DNA of 64,000 nucleotides from Ananas comosus (lineage: Eukaryota > Streptophyta > Magnoliopsida > Poales > Bromeliaceae), in the NCBI RefSeq assembly GCF_001540865.1, contig NC_033626.1, positions 10,633,446 to 10,697,445 of the forward strand. The letters run 5' to 3'. Both the position numbers and the translations under genes were made by a program. The notes beneath the pieces are model-generated. The model worked only from the letters and a program-made list of their open reading frames with translations. It was not told the origin of the DNA and ran no database searches. Shown in pieces: positions 23,018 to 36,556 of this stretch. Within the stretch, counting starts at the first letter, position 1. Each line of letters starts with the position of its first letter.

Positions 23018-25374
23018 ATGAGCAAGAGCTCTGCCGCTTCTTCCTGCAGCAGGTCGGGCCCGGGGACCCCGAACTACCTCCCCAAGGGGTGGAGTTCGGA
23101 GCGCGGCAAGTACGGCGCGAACACTGCGGTCTTGCTGCCCCTCGGCAACGGCAGGCAGCTGCCGTCGAAATGGGAGGACGCGGAGCGGTGGATTCTCAGT
23201 CCCGTCTCCGCTGAAAATGCCGGCAGGCTTTCCGCCCGACCGCCTCACCACCGACGGCCCAAATCGAAGAGCGGCCCGCTCGGCCACCCCTCGGGGTTCG
23301 GCGGCGCGCGCTCGTCGTCGGCTTCGCCGTCGGGCCCTTGCTTCGACACCGTCCTGATGGAGAACCTCGCGGCCGGCTCTCCTTTCATGGCCGGGATTCT
23401 AATGCCGCAGCGCGGCGGTAATTGCGGCAGGCCCTGTAACGCCGCTGGCGAGTCGTGCGTGGCGCGATCGGCGAGCGTGCACGGGTGGTTGGATATGTTG
23501 ATCGAGTCGTCTTCGTCGTTGCCTAGCTCGCAGGACACTGTACAAGGTTCCGAGCTTCTGTTACTCTTCTACTTCTAGTTTGCGAATTGCGAGGATACGA
23601 TTCTGTTGGTCGGAATCGTCTGCGTGAAACTTACAGGCAATTCTGGGAATCGTCCTGCAAGTTTCTGATTGAGAGTTTCGAAAACTGAATACATTGTCCG
23701 GATATTCACGCGACAGCTATTTCTTGTTTTTTGAAGCGACGTTGTCATTGTTTATTATTTCAGAAGTTACTTGCTAGTCGGTAATAACACATCCTCTGCG
23801 CGGTCGTTATCGCTTAAGTACCTTTAAGAATCTAAGTCGTCCTTAAACAGTATATAGTTTGAACAATTTCATTTCAGCATGTTCATAAGATTGCCATTAC
23901 AGTCTCAGGGACTTTTCTAGAGCCTTCATTTTGAGATGATTTTTGCATAATCCATAAATGTTCGTCGTGCTTGTTTAGTAATTACATACATTTTGCACAT
24001 CAGAATCACTTCTCTTTTCATAGTACAGGACTTCATCTTTGTGCGAAAACTGTTAAGGGTTCGTTTTCGGTTGCTGCATTTGTAAAGGAGTATACTATGA
24101 TGTAGTTGATAATTGTGCATTAACTTGGATCAGAATAACAGCTCACACTCTAATGCGTAATCTGTAATATTATCTTCACGAGGCCATGCTTTCGTTCCTG
24201 TCCATTTGGCTGATGATAATCTTTTGATTTCGCACGCAGACGAGAGAACTGAAAATTCAGTCGCAGTAGCCGCTGCGAATTCTCCTCTTACTTCGAAGAA
24301 GAATGTGGCTACACAAATGAGTCCCGAGGGAAGCGCTCCCTCTTCTCCTGGAGAGAATCCTTCGTTCTCCCATTCGCCATCGAACTACCGCATTGAAGAG
24401 CTGGGGAGCCGTTTCGCGAAGCTTGAGATCAAAGATGTGCAGGTGGATGATCACGTGACTATAACCAGGTGGTCGAGGAAGCACTCAATGAGGAACTCTG
24501 AGAACCGACCGACAAACATCATAGATTACTGGAGAAGACAGAGTGCGGAGAGTAAGGATTCGTCCTCAGAAGTAAATGAGACAGCAAAAGACAGATCAAA
24601 GTAAGCGAAAAATGTTACAAAATTCTAATGTATCCCCCTAAAGCCGTTTACGTAACAAACATCATTTATAGCAGTTGTACACTCTTACATGACATCCGAT
24701 CAATCGCTCATCAAACTACCACATTCTAAGCATGTGCTGCGTGGGCTCCAATAGCTGATTAGAATGGCACAATGTCTCAATAATAGTAAATGCTATATCA
24801 CTTTTCATTGCTTTATTTTCGTAACGAAAATCAATTAGCGACCAATTTTCAATCAAATTGCCATAGGTTTTGAAATTCTACTAGTTCTTCTTGTGTGATT
24901 GTTTCCTTTTAGTTGGAACCCTGATTAACTTGAGTTTTTCTCCTTTTTAAGGCTTAAGAGAGAGGAGGCAAAGATCGCTGCATGGGAGAATCTGCAAAAA
25001 GCAAAAGCCGAGACAGCAATCCTGAAATTAGAGGTTTCTTTTTTTTTTTCTATATCTGCAGAGTCTCTACCATGCTTACGCTATGATTCGGTTTTGAAAT
25101 ACGAATATGCTGTAAGAGTAAAGCAGGGTATTTATTTGTTAACGGAATGTTGTGTTCTCTCATTTAGATGAAGCTCGAAAAGGAAAGATCATCCTCGATG
25201 GAGAAAATTTTGATCAAGTTGAGGTCCGCTGAGAAAAAAGCCAAGGAAATGCGCAATGCTGCCTCTGCCAACCAAGCTCAAGACATTTCTCAAACTCCAA
25301 GAAAAGCATCGTACTTCCGCCGAGATGGCCAAATTCGTTCCTTGAGAAGTTGTTTCACCTGCCGTGCCTTCTAG
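23018..25374 (+). CDS. Remorin family protein
   Basis: Exons 23018-23546, 24240-24600, 24952-25033 and 25168-25374 join in frame to 392 residues; I start at the ATG giving MSKSSAASSC. The C-terminal third (about 262-372) is a remorin C domain: IIDYWRRQ, then KREEAKIAAWENLQKAKAE, then KLEKERSSSMEKILIKLR, a long coiled coil. The tail RSLRSCFTCRAF has two cysteines, as in remorins that anchor to the plasma membrane inner face by S-acylation. The N-terminal two thirds are long, Ser/Pro-rich and probably disordered, with TPNYLPKGWSSERGKYG near residue 17, a motif of the long plant remorins. Remorins organise membrane nanodomains and affect symbiont, virus and hormone responses; the partner here is unknown. 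Exon 1 is GC-rich, the rest is not. Confidence 0.92.
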
Positions 25375-27632
25375 CATCATTTTATATCAGATATCTGTTT
25401 CCTGCCCATAACTTCGGTAAGTTCGACCTTCACTTTTAAAGTACTTTTGAGCTTTGGCATATTGTTGTCAGTTGGATTTCGTATACATGGTATCATCTGA
25501 AGATCAGAAAGAAAGATAGCCAGTGTAACTTTTAAACTATAAATCGAAGTTCGGAAACACCTTATTACGATGGTTATCGTAAGCATCTTGCCAAACTTTT
25601 CAAGTATGAGATCGGTTGCTGAAACCGGATGATTGTTAGTGCAGTTAGGCTTTCTATGTCATGACAGTTGCTACAATAAGTATGGATAAGGCTGACTTTC
25701 TAGATTGAACTTCTTTGTCCACACTTTCTGCCCTAACATTGCAAAAGCTTTTCATAACTCATTAGATTGCCGTCACAATCAGGCCCATCATTTTGCCAAT
25801 CTCGTGCCAAAAGCGATCAGGGTGAATTCCTTCACCAGATTATTTAACTCTCAACCATGTTTTTCATAGCCATGCATTCTCGTCATAATTATGATTCCAG
25901 ATTCTGTGAACGTTGGTAAATGAGAGAAATTCTTAGCTATTGGAGGTACCGAAACAGGACTTTCAACCTTTCTGACATTTAATTTCAGAAGGAACTAAAC
26001 TGATATTTTTGATCGATTTACGATAAGAAAATTTTAACCGGGTGCTCAACGAATTAAGATTCCATCAAATTCTGAACTTTACAGATTATTCAGCACACCT
26101 GAGCTGAACTCAAAATAATTCCTAAGAATAAATTTTACGTCCTGATATGCACCGATTCTGGTATGTATATATATGCAGGTTATTAACTCTAAGAATGCTG
26201 TTTCTTTTGCTTCTGTTTCAGCTGTAATGAATTGCTGCTATCATTTGCGGATGCGAAACTAGCAATGGTCGAAATCTCAGAAGATATTTTAAAATCTTCA
26301 CACCTTTCCTCTATTATCTGACTATTGAGTGTGTCAAGTAGGTAGTGCATATATAAGGATTTGTTCGCGCCAATTAAAGGTTTCCAATTGTATCATTTTG
26401 GCCCTATTTACTGTAGAAACTTATATGTAGAAACTTATATGGAGAGTCTCTCCATCACATGTTATGTATGAATCTTAAAGTATAATAGACGGTTGATTAG
26501 ATCATCTCGCTGTTGGGATGCTCCCCGTATAAATTTGGTTCTGATGAATGTACCCTGCTAGCATTTATTTTGTGTTATTTGTTCGGGTGTAGCCTCTCAG
26601 TTCTTGATTATAAGCTATACTTTGCATTCATTTATATATCTGAAGACACGCTATAATATCTAAGTTGATGGCACATACTTTACTTTTTAGTAGAATTGTC
26701 AAAACATATATTTTGATAGATTCATTACAATATGCGCAAGATAATGTTATTTGATCTATGCACAAGCCCAATTTTTTTCAGGGGAGTGGAAAGATATATA
26801 TTTTAACACATCCTACTTACAATGCCAAACGGAGTCTCACAAGAATGAGATCGTGATTTTAGGCTTCAAGAAAAGTGCAGGATAAGCTTATATAGTATTA
26901 AATTATGTCGTTACGCATCTTCGGGTAATTGAGAATATTGGTAATTGAGAATATTTATGTTATACTTATACATGAAGTTTACATTTATTTTTTAAATGTT
27001 TTGCAACAACATAAAATTACAATATAGATTGAGTTAAAAGTGAGATACACTGATGAGATTGAGCCTTAATAGGCTCGTTTTGTCGTGTATCCTTAATTTA
27101 CTTGAACTGAACACGCTTGAGCCAGCTTCCACATGGCTAATATGTATGAAGTTGGCTGAGATGAAGCAGTCACTAAAAACTATAAAAAGATTTAATCTGA
27201 GGGATTAATCAATAATTTAAAAATCAGATCAAATCAGTTAGTTCGACCAGTCAGATCGTGACTCAGTATATAAAAAGGATCGGTTCAACCCTTCGACCGG
27301 TTCGATTGTGAGTCAGTATATAAAAATGTTTAGTTCAACCCTTTGAACTGGATAAGTCAAAAAATATTATTCCGAACTATTCAAACCGACAGTTCAACCT
27401 TCAAACCGGTGAACTAGTCCGATTTTAATCAAACCAATCGAAATTTTTTTGATCAAGTTATATTAAAATCCAATGGCCTAAAATTAACTTGGCTTATTTT
27501 TTTTTTCTATTAACATAGATTAGCCTTATTAAAAGTAAAACTTAGATATTTATATCTATTTTAATTTGATTAAAAACCAGTAATTTATAATTAAGTATTT
27601 TATTAGAATAATATATATATATAGTCCGGCTG

Positions 27633-27640
<8 letters not shown>
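25375..27640 (+). other. Remorin 3' region and intergenic
   Basis: A plausible 3'-untranslated intron runs from a GTAAGT at about 25415 to TTTCAG at about 26220. Beyond this I recognise no gene. A stretch at 27240-27440 repeats GGTTCAACC/GAACCGG-type words. Confidence 0.4.
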
Positions 27641-27674
<34 letters not shown>

Positions 27675-27677
<3 letters not shown>

Positions 27678-28319
27678 TAAATTACAGAAAACCTCCCTGT
27701 AATAACCCGCTTTTTCACTTTTCCTTCCTGACATTTAAAAACCTACACTTTGCCCCCCTGTAAAATGAAAAATGTTCACAGGGGGGTTACGGTGTGTAAA
27801 ATGACCATTTTGCCCCTCGCCATTGTCGTCTTCTTCCCCATCTTCCTCAACCGCCCCTTTGTCCGGCCGCGATTCCCACTTCAATCGGCCGCGATTTCTC
27901 TCCATTTCCTTCTCCACCTGCTCCCCTTCTCCTTCTGCACCCTCGCCGCCCTCGATTTCGGCAACAATAGGAGACAACCGAGGTGGGCGACAGTAGGAGA
28001 AGAGCAAAGAAGGCGAAGGCGAGGCGGCGGAGGACGGCGAAGGGAATGTGGGTGAGGGCGAGGCAGTGGAGGACAGCGAGGCGGCTAGGCGGCGAGACGG
28101 CGAGGCGGCGGCGAGGTGGCAAGCCGGAGGGAGGCGAAGCAACAGGGAGATGGCGGAGGGGTATTTTCGGCATAAAAATATATTTTTTAACATAACCCTA
28201 ACGGTAAGGGGTGAAGTGCACATTTTTTATTTTACAGGAGGGCAAAGTATAAGTTTTTAAATGTCAGGAGGGAAAGTGAAAAAGCGGATTATTATAAGGG
28301 GGTTTTCTGTAATTTAGCC
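27675..28319. mobile_element. Long-TIR element with GC-rich interior
   Basis: Inverted ends of about 110 bases: left GGCTAAATTACAGAAAACC, right inverse GGCTAAATTACAGAAAACC, with CCGCTTTTTCACTTT further in on both arms. The interior (27840-28150) is strongly GC-rich, rich in GGCGA/TCGCC words, unlike the arms or flanks. Inserted between TA tracts. Open frames inside are Arg/Pro low-complexity and not called as genes. Confidence 0.8.
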
Positions 28320-28337
28320 TATATATATATATATATA

Positions 28338-28885
28338 GGCCATGGCTATTATATTATTATGAGTATTGAAGTCCTCGTACTCATAAGTTATTTTAAATGA
28401 TGGAGCTTCCGAATCAACGATCCACTCCGTTAAATATAATCTAGAGTATTTGAAACTTCTAAAAAATAAATTTTGTAAATTTTCGAAATCATAAAAAAGT
28501 CCATCAAGTTTGCATAAAATGAATGGTCAAAATCGAACGACGTCCTAAAAAAGGATGATCGGATCCTTCAATTCAAAATCGGAGTTATTGAACTTTATCT
28601 ATGTAGTGAATATAATTTTCTATCAAAAATTCAACAAATTCCGATTCTTTTACACCGTTAAACTAGCAAGTATCCCATACAGGCCGTTAAAAATTGTCAA
28701 ATTTGTGACCTCTTTATCGTAAGGTAAATAATGTCGAAAAATTATAAAATTTGATTTCTAGAAATTTTAAATACTGTAAATAACGTTTAACGGTGTAGAT
28801 CGTCGATTCGGAAGCTCTATCATCGAAAACTACTCATGAGTACGAGGGCGATCATACTCATAATAGTATAGTAGCCGAACCCATA
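28338..28885. mobile_element. Foldback MITE, long family, copy 4
   Basis: Tips carry ATTATGAGTA words; the core (TGGAGCTTCCGAATCAACGA left, TCGATTCGGAAGCTCTATCA right) is the same as in the other long copies. Ends CTATTATATTATTATGAG and inverse CTACTATACTATTATGAG. Confidence 0.8.
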
Positions 28886-28887
28886 TA

Positions 28888-29136
28888 GGCTAGGGCTACT
28901 ATACTCATATGAGTATAGAGCCTTTTGTACTCATAAATTTTCGGCCGTTCGGATAAAAAAATGTGTGGTTAGGATAAGAGTAGTTATGGTTAGGTTGATA
29001 GTGGGTTCTCTAGGGTTGAGTGGGTGGTTGGTTGAATAGTACAATCTAATGGGTGCAAATGATTAAAGGGTAGATCTAATGGCCAAAAACTTATGAGTAC
29101 AAGACGCTCTATACTCATAAGAGTATAGTAGTCAGA
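28888..29136. mobile_element. Foldback MITE, short family, copy 8
   Basis: Left GGGCTACTATACTCATATGA, right ACTCATAAGAGTATAGTAG. It sits only a few bases from the long copy before it, so the two form a composite. Confidence 0.75.
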
Positions 29137-29164
29137 CTGAGTGGGCTGGGTAGATCTGGTTGAG

Positions 29165-29318
29165 TAGAAAAATTTTTTGTTTTTGATTCGATTGGGCTTT
29201 ATATTTAGGCTTTAATAGATTTTTTAAAAATATTTTGGCATAAATGGAACACTTACACAAAAGCATCCTACAAATGTATCCCTATAATCTAATTCTGTTG
29301 TAGTGATGCTAAATCGTA
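29165..29318 (-). mobile_element. CACTA-like terminal fragment
   Basis: On the minus strand it begins CACTACAACAGAATTAGATT and continues with TAGGGATACATTTG and TATTTAGCCTAA-type words. A very similar stretch occurs at 40608-40730. CACTA transposons start with CACTACAA; only one terminus is visible. Confidence 0.5.
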
Positions 29319-32300
29319 GGTTGGTAAAGCCCTAAGTTTAGAACCTCAGGAGGGCTTTTTTGAAGTTTTCCTTAATATTTAGTGTTTACCACATCTTCAT
29401 GCTGAAATATTGTGCAGCCTTGATTGAAATTCTAAAGACAAAATTGAAGTTCAGATCAAACTGCAAGGAGTAAGTTTCTAATTAACACTATAAATAAAAT
29501 ACTTCTTATAAGTTTTATTTCAGAATCACCTATAGTTGAGGGCTCTTCACATATTTTTACGTAAAAATAGAAATAAATAAATAAAATAATTTATTTTTTA
29601 CTTAATTATATATAAGTAACCTCTGTTATTTTGCACATATATTAATTTCTAAAGGTAAATATGCATAGAACTTATGTGAACTAAAGATCATTTTGATTCG
29701 ACTACTCAATCCTTTAAAAATCTAATTTTTATTAAACAAACTGATAGCTCTTCCGATACAAAATTTAAGTTAATTATTTATTTTAATATATTTATAGTAA
29801 CATGATCATATGAAATATATACCTTTAATGATAAACATCACATTTAAAATTTTAAATTAAGAAGTCATTAACCGGTCCAAATCAAATAAATTAAAATAGC
29901 CAATAGTAAAATTAAAATTTTTAAAAGTATGATAATTAAATTAAAATGAGCGATAGTTGAAATGAGTTCTAAACATTTTTACCTTTTTTAAAGGGGCTTT
30001 TGTTTTTACAGCAATGGTTCTATAATTATTTTACTAAACTTAATTTACAACCGGATTGCAACTTCATTGATCCAAACGCCCCACAGGTTGGGCTTTTCTC
30101 AATTAGGCTATAACCATGATGGATAGTTAGGCTTGGGGCAGACCAATTGCAACTCGGACTTGAATAGATATCAGCTGGGTTTGAGTCCATCTATTTGGCT
30201 ATATAATATTTACAACTTAGCGATCCATTGATATTGATTGAAAATTCATTAAAAATTATTGCTACGAAATGTTATTCTTATATATTATTGATGAAGGACC
30301 TAGACCATGCAAGATTATGCAAGAAAAAAAAAAACTATATATGAACATGTTTAGAAAAATCCTTGTAGACAAAAAAAAATTCTACAAAAAACTCCGAAGC
30401 AAAAGAAGCGTATTAATAGGCAATACATTAAATCTTTTAAAAAACATAGAGTTGAATTAGGATTTACAGTAGTACGGAAGTGAGGCAACAGTAAATAAAT
30501 CCACAACAACAATTCCAAATCGTTGTTAGTTTCTTGAGAGAAATATAAAAATAGTTAATTAAAAAGGAAAAAATAAGAAAAGCAATTTGGATTTCCGAAG
30601 CAGAAAGTAGTGTAGAAAACTAAGCAATAATTCAATCTTTTTATTTAAGCAAAGAATAACTTAAAAAGTTTACAGGATCATAGAGTTGCTTTTGGAGTTA
30701 CAATAGAACAGAACCAAGGCAATAGCAAAAAAGATGTAGAAAAACGACAACCACTAAAAAGGGTCAATTGGTTTAATTAGATTCAACTTGTGATTATTAG
30801 CCATCTTGTATAATGCTTCTTCATCTTTCTTGACAGTTCTTCGTAAAGCTTAATCATGAAATTTTAGTGAATTACTTTAAATTTGGAAGAAAGGCTCTTA
30901 TTCTCATATACTTCTTTATTCCCATCTAGTTCTTCAAATTTTCTTTTTCGTAATTCCTTTGATAGTAATTTTGTTGTTTACTCTTTATATATGCATTCAA
31001 ATGTCAAACTCAAACTATGCTAAGAGAAAAACATAAAGCATAAGAAGAAGTATACTATGCTTGTTGGGAATCCGATACTCGCCCCAGCACCGGATTTTGA
31101 GAATCCACAATCCGTTCCGATACCGACTGCTGTGGATCCGGTGCCGATTGTTGGGATTCCGCAACGGAAACGTCAAATCGAATTTTTACCATAAACCCGT
31201 CTCCTAAGCAAAAGCTAATACAATCACAAAATAGAGAAAAACCAAAACAGAAAATATGCGGGTAAAATAAAATTTATTAAATAAAAGAAGATTGCACCTG
31301 ACTCCTCTTCTGCAACAGAATAGCTACAATCCGAGCCCTCTTTCTGAATCTCTTCTACCATTCTCTCGTCTTTTATAAATCTAAAGACAACTCTCTTTCT
31401 CTCTCACATGCACCAGTGCACTAGATGCATGCAACCAGCCAACTCTCTCTCTGGTACTACCCACCAAAGAGCTTCAACTTTTTGGCAGTACTCCCTCTCC
31501 AAAAGCATCCCAAAGGGTGCTTTTGTAATGCATCCTCTAAAACGTACGCGAATTCTAGTCCAATTAGAATTCCTACTCCAATAAATATTTAAATTTATAT
31601 ATCATTTATCTCCACTAGATTTAAATATTTATTCTAATCTAGTTAGATTCATACTCTAATTAATATTTAAATCTTAATTTATCTACAATATATTTAAATA
31701 TTAAACCTAATCCAACTAGAATTAATCTACAAATTTAACCAAATCCTAACAATGCTATTGCTTCTTCTTCGTATATATTCAACTATGCATAAAAATAAAA
31801 CCAAAAAAAGATTGGAGTAGACAAGAAGAAGAATGAATTTGCAAAAATAAGAGGGATGAAGAACCAACGAACACGTGCGAGGCAAGTGTTACAAAAAAAG
31901 AAAAAAAGGCACTACCATATGACTATTTATTTTGAGAACTAAATTTAGACTTGACGAATTCAAGAGTACAAGAACCAACACTACAATTTATCCAAGGAAA
32001 AAGATATTATATAAAACACTTTGCAATGGTCACCATAGATTATCTACAAAAGTTTTGAGCCTCGTGCTATCTATAAAAGCTATATACTAATTTGCTGCTA
32101 CTACAAAGAAGAACCAGGGCCAACTAAATCTATTTCGTGAGTTACAACAACTCATTAAAAAGGAAAAGTCATTTTCTTACAGGAAAGACACAGTCCTTAA
32201 ACCACCGCAAATTTTCTCTAACTCGCCCATTCAATATTACTATTCGATTGCTACTGCAAGAACGAAACTTTGACACACAGCTATAAACGTGGTTTTCTCT

Positions 32301-32672
32301 CACACAGAATGACGGGTCGTTCTGGACCCACCTGTGTTTATGATGAGTTAGACACATTATATTTATTTTGAATACTTATTCATTTGAGAGGTGCATTTGA
32401 AACCGAACATCAACACCCATTATAAGTTTCCATAGGATCCCTTGGCTAGACATGAACAAATATTTGGTTGGAACCATCTTAATGTGAGTCTACATGATCC
32501 GTCATTCATAGTGTTTTGAGATCTTTGCCAATAGTACGATGATGATGTATTACAAAGTCTTACATTAGGAATGGTCCCCGTCAAGTTTTTGTTCATTACA
32601 CCCAGTAGTAGCCGGCTAAGTTAGCTTTGTTGCTTTTGGCTATCATATTCCAATTCTTTTATCAATAATAAT
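29319..32672. other. Intergenic, AT-rich; no supported gene
   Basis: A GC-richer patch at 31060-31190 repeats GGATCCGGTGCCG/CCGATACC words, perhaps an old retroelement. I see no recognisable protein. Confidence 0.45.
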
Positions 32673-32684
32673 ATTGTTTGCTTG

Positions 32685-32817
32685 GTGGTTGATATCCGAG
32701 GTTCCAAGTTCGAATCTTAGTTGATTCACATTTCAAGTTAAGTTTATTTCTAAATAAAATAAACGAAGTGGGTAGCATACTACCTATCTCTCAAAAAAAA
32801 AAAATAAAAATAAAAAA
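32685..32817 (+). mobile_element. SINE, 5'-truncated copy
   Basis: It lacks the 5' part with box A and begins at GTGGTTGATATCCGAGG; box B, GATTCACATTTC and CTACCTATCTCTC are present, then an A-rich tail with TAAAAA interruptions. The 12-bp duplication ATTGTTTGCTTG flanks it (32673-32684, 32818-32829). Confidence 0.85.
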
Positions 32818-32829
32818 ATTGTTTGCTTG

Positions 32830-35126
32830 CCACTTGAATGAGGAATAAATTTACTTCTTGTAGTCTCTATTTGCATTTCGAATAATCAGACACCATCAGT
32901 TTCGAGGGAATTGCTTTGGGCTCTCCACAAAGCGTCCTCTATGAGTTGTTGAGTTGTTTGTGTGTTGGCAAATTTATGCGGTCCCCTGAACGTACTGCAT
33001 GCTTGAATCAATTGAAGACCTCCATATTATGTATGCTAACATATTTCCGACCCCTAAGACCAGCACTAATGGAAATTGTGAAGTTTATAATTGTTTCAAA
33101 AGCTTCAGGTGTTGTATTTATTAATCCATCCAAACACTACTTTCCTCAAAAGATAATTGCTCATTTACTACGGTTCAACGGCGCAACAGTTTTTACAGTG
33201 CTTTGTTAATTAGCTCAACATTAGTATACACAGGCCCTACTAATTAGAAGTGATAATTTGAAGTTATAATGAATTTGCCTGCTTTAGCTTGGGTATTAAG
33301 ATAGCATGCATATATGCAAGTGAAGCGTTTTATCGAAGATCTCCACAAAACAGGAAAGCTAGAGATAAATTGATTGCTGCTTTAATTTTTCTAGAATAAA
33401 TTGATTGCAAATTTAGTCCCTGAGCTTTTGATTCCAATTGGAGTACTCAAATTTTAACAATTTAGTGGGTGAAATTTGTTAGCAACAATTAAGCACTTCC
33501 TGTTAGACTACTATCTAAAAAAATATCACAAAAGTCATCAGCAATACTTTTAAAATAGAAACCTCATGAACATGTGCAGCTAAATGAGGCCAACTAAAGG
33601 ATTTAATCCTCATACAGGACAAATTTTATAACTAATCTATTGAAATTGTAAGGATATAGGAGGGTCAAACTCGAAGAGAATTTTTTTAATCTTTATTTTG
33701 TTTTTGTTTCGGTGTGTAGAAGCCCTTTCAGCTCCTCTCAATTTTAACTCAGTATTGAGCTAAAGAATGACAGACAAATTCGCCGCAGTTGGCATACTCC
33801 TAGTTACTTTGGGTGATTTCCTAAAAGCTTGTGTTAGAACTGTTAATTTTGATCCTTTGCTACTGTATGATTTTGGCTTCTCACGTTCAATAAATTAACC
33901 AACATAATCGCGCACTTCTTTTGACTCATAGTGTGTGCTTGGTCTAACTTTTAGAATAACTCATATGAGTTTTTGAGCCTTCTACTGCTGCTTCTACTTC
34001 TTTATCTGATGGGTTTTATTGATAGGGTGACCTTGACAACATTCATAGGAAGTCGAGGTTAAAGGTTCATAAAGCACATTAAGACAACTTTGGTACAGAT
34101 GGTAGGATTCCGATTTCACATCTCAAGATTAAAAATTGTGATGTGGGACAATTTCTGCATTTCCAAGATACGACAAAGTGAATTATTAATCCAAAATCAA
34201 CACTCTTTAGTTTCAAATTGAGATGGGGTGGCTTTGGATATTATCATAAGCATAGCCTAAGGCATACACTATGTCCGAAAGCTTGCATAATTGAAATTGT
34301 ATATGAGATACTTTGTTGTCTGTTTTTAAGAATTTTTCATTTTACTTCTCAGTTCTGAAATTTGAACCAATCTGTGACAGTATATGATAGATGTTTCAAA
34401 TGATGTCAATCAACCTTGATGTTTTCGATGTTCAAACTTGAAATTCAGAATTCGTCATATCATGATTGTGGACCTTTTTGTGAATCTTTAGAGTGCACAC
34501 GACCATTTTATGCCATTCTATCTGAAAATATGACATTCTTATATATCAGGTGACTACTTCTTTGAAAATAAGAGTCAATGAAATGAACAATCATTTCCGC
34601 CTCGCACTAAAACATAAAACACATAAATACATAATATTTGCTCTTTTGTTCCAATAATTTGGCTAATTCTCCATGATGTAGAGGACCGTTTGTTCTATAT
34701 GTCAACTAAAAGTTGTCATGCTTTACTTTCTCAATTCATTTGGTTATGGTTATGATATGAGAATTTTGGTACGATATTCACCTGAGCTGTTAAGGATTTT
34801 TTAAAATTCTTTATATTGCATGTGTTCTCAAGATTTCTTGTGCCATTATTTTTGTTGAAGCCTTTCTTTGGGGATAACTATGATACTTGTCTATTGTTCG
34901 TCTCCATTATACAGACAATTATTTACACCTGAATTCTATTTGATTTAAATTCTGTCTTATTCAACCTTGATTTGTTCGTATTAGTATCTTGTGCTCCTTT
35001 TGTCGGTACAAAACTCCAAAGGAGCTCCACAAATGGATCAAGATACCAGCAGTTTTTTGAATCGCTATAAAATTACACACCAATCTTATTATCAGAGTTA
35101 GAAGTGAAAATAGAGAACATATGCTT
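32830..35126. other. Intergenic; no supported gene
   Basis: Base composition is less AT-rich than its surroundings, but I recognise no protein. A 97-residue frame at 32916-33209 has no known family. Confidence 0.4.
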
Positions 35127-35460
35127 AGTGATTCTATTTTGTTTTTTATTTTTCTTTATTTACTTTTTCTTTTCTTTTTCTGTTCCATTTCTATCCAATA
35201 ATACAGATCAAGTGTGCATAGTGATTCTATTTTGTTTTTTTTATAATTTTTAGCGTAAAATTTTTTTTTGACCTTTTTTATTTACATTTTCTTTCTTTTT
35301 TTTCCCACTTCCATCCAATAATGCAGATCAAGTGTGCACAGTGATTCTATTTTGTTTTTTATTTTTTTTTCAGCATAAAACTAGCTCCTTTTTGAACTTT
35401 TTAATTTACTTTTTCTTTTCTTTTTTCTTTTCCACTTCCATCCAGTAATGCAGATCAAGT
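35127..35460. repeat. Three tandem pyrimidine-rich units
   Basis: Units start at 35127, 35220 and 35340 (93, 120 and about 121 bases). Each begins AGTGATTCTATTTTGTTTTT, contains a long TTTTC/TTTCT run and ends with CCATCCAATAATGCAGATCA or close. The last unit breaks off at AAGTTTAAAC. Confidence 0.75.
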
Positions 35461-36111
35461 TTAAACTATAATAAATACATAGAAATTTGTACTGAACACC
35501 ATATTAAAATAAAGAGGACACCATATTAAAAGGATCGACGCAAACAAACAATCAACTCCTATATCGAAAGAAAAGGATGAAAACACAAAAACACAAAAGT
35601 TAGCTACTCACGACGCGAACAAAATAAAAATCCTAAAAGAAAGAGAAAAAAGATGACAGAATAAGGAAGGACGAAATAAAAAAAGGGAGAAAGAAGGAAG
35701 AAAAAAAGGTAAAGTTTAGTTTTTACAGTTAAAAGGTGTCTTTGGATTCTCATCGGTTAGCATCGTATGTTTTGGACCACATACGGTAGGCGAATGATCA
35801 GGAGAAGGCGCCATCACATATTCATCAGGATTTGCCACCGTGATCTCATCATCCATTGGAACAACGTTGATTGGTGAATTATTTCAAAATATCTATTAAT
35901 GTTTTTCTTCATTTCTTCCAAGCCAGCAACAAATCGGTCCCTTTCTATGATCAAAGAATTATAAAACCTTCTAAGAAAGTCGTAGTCTAACTTAAGCATT
36001 TCATATTCGTCACGAAGCTCTTCACGATCGTGACAAATCTGATTGTATAAACCTGTTAAATATTTTCTTTCCTCGTAATATGTGTCCGTAACTTCAAAGC
36101 TTAGCTAGTTG

Positions 36112-36233
36112 TAGGGCTGGCAAATGAGCGAGCTGGCTCGCGTTCGACTCGATATTTGGCTCGCTCGAGCTCGACTCAAAATTAAATGAGCCGAGCTTGA
36201 ACAAAAAAAAAGGCTCGAAAAGCTCGAAAAGCT

Positions 36234-36274
<41 letters not shown>

Positions 36275-36525
36275 GCTAATATGCTATCGAAAGTATAGAG
36301 GATCTGGTGCTTTCGATTTTTTGATTCTTAAATCAACCCCTTTAATCATTTTTTATCTTTTGATTAATATTATTATTACCTTGTAGGGACCACTCAATTA
36401 TAGGGGTATTATTTAATTCTAGGGAAGACCGCAATCATCCCAACCATACAATTCTTAATCAAATGGTCAAAATTTCGAAAACATCAAATCCTCTATATTT
36501 TCGATAGCATACTAGTTCTACACTC

Positions 36526-36556
<31 letters not shown>

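Noticed and set aside
27735..28260. Six overlapping Arg/Pro/Ser-rich frames
   Set aside because: All lie within the GC-rich interior of a TIR element and are low-complexity.
32916..33209. 97-residue plus-strand open frame
   Set aside because: Unremarkable length, no recognised motif and no flanking gene structure.
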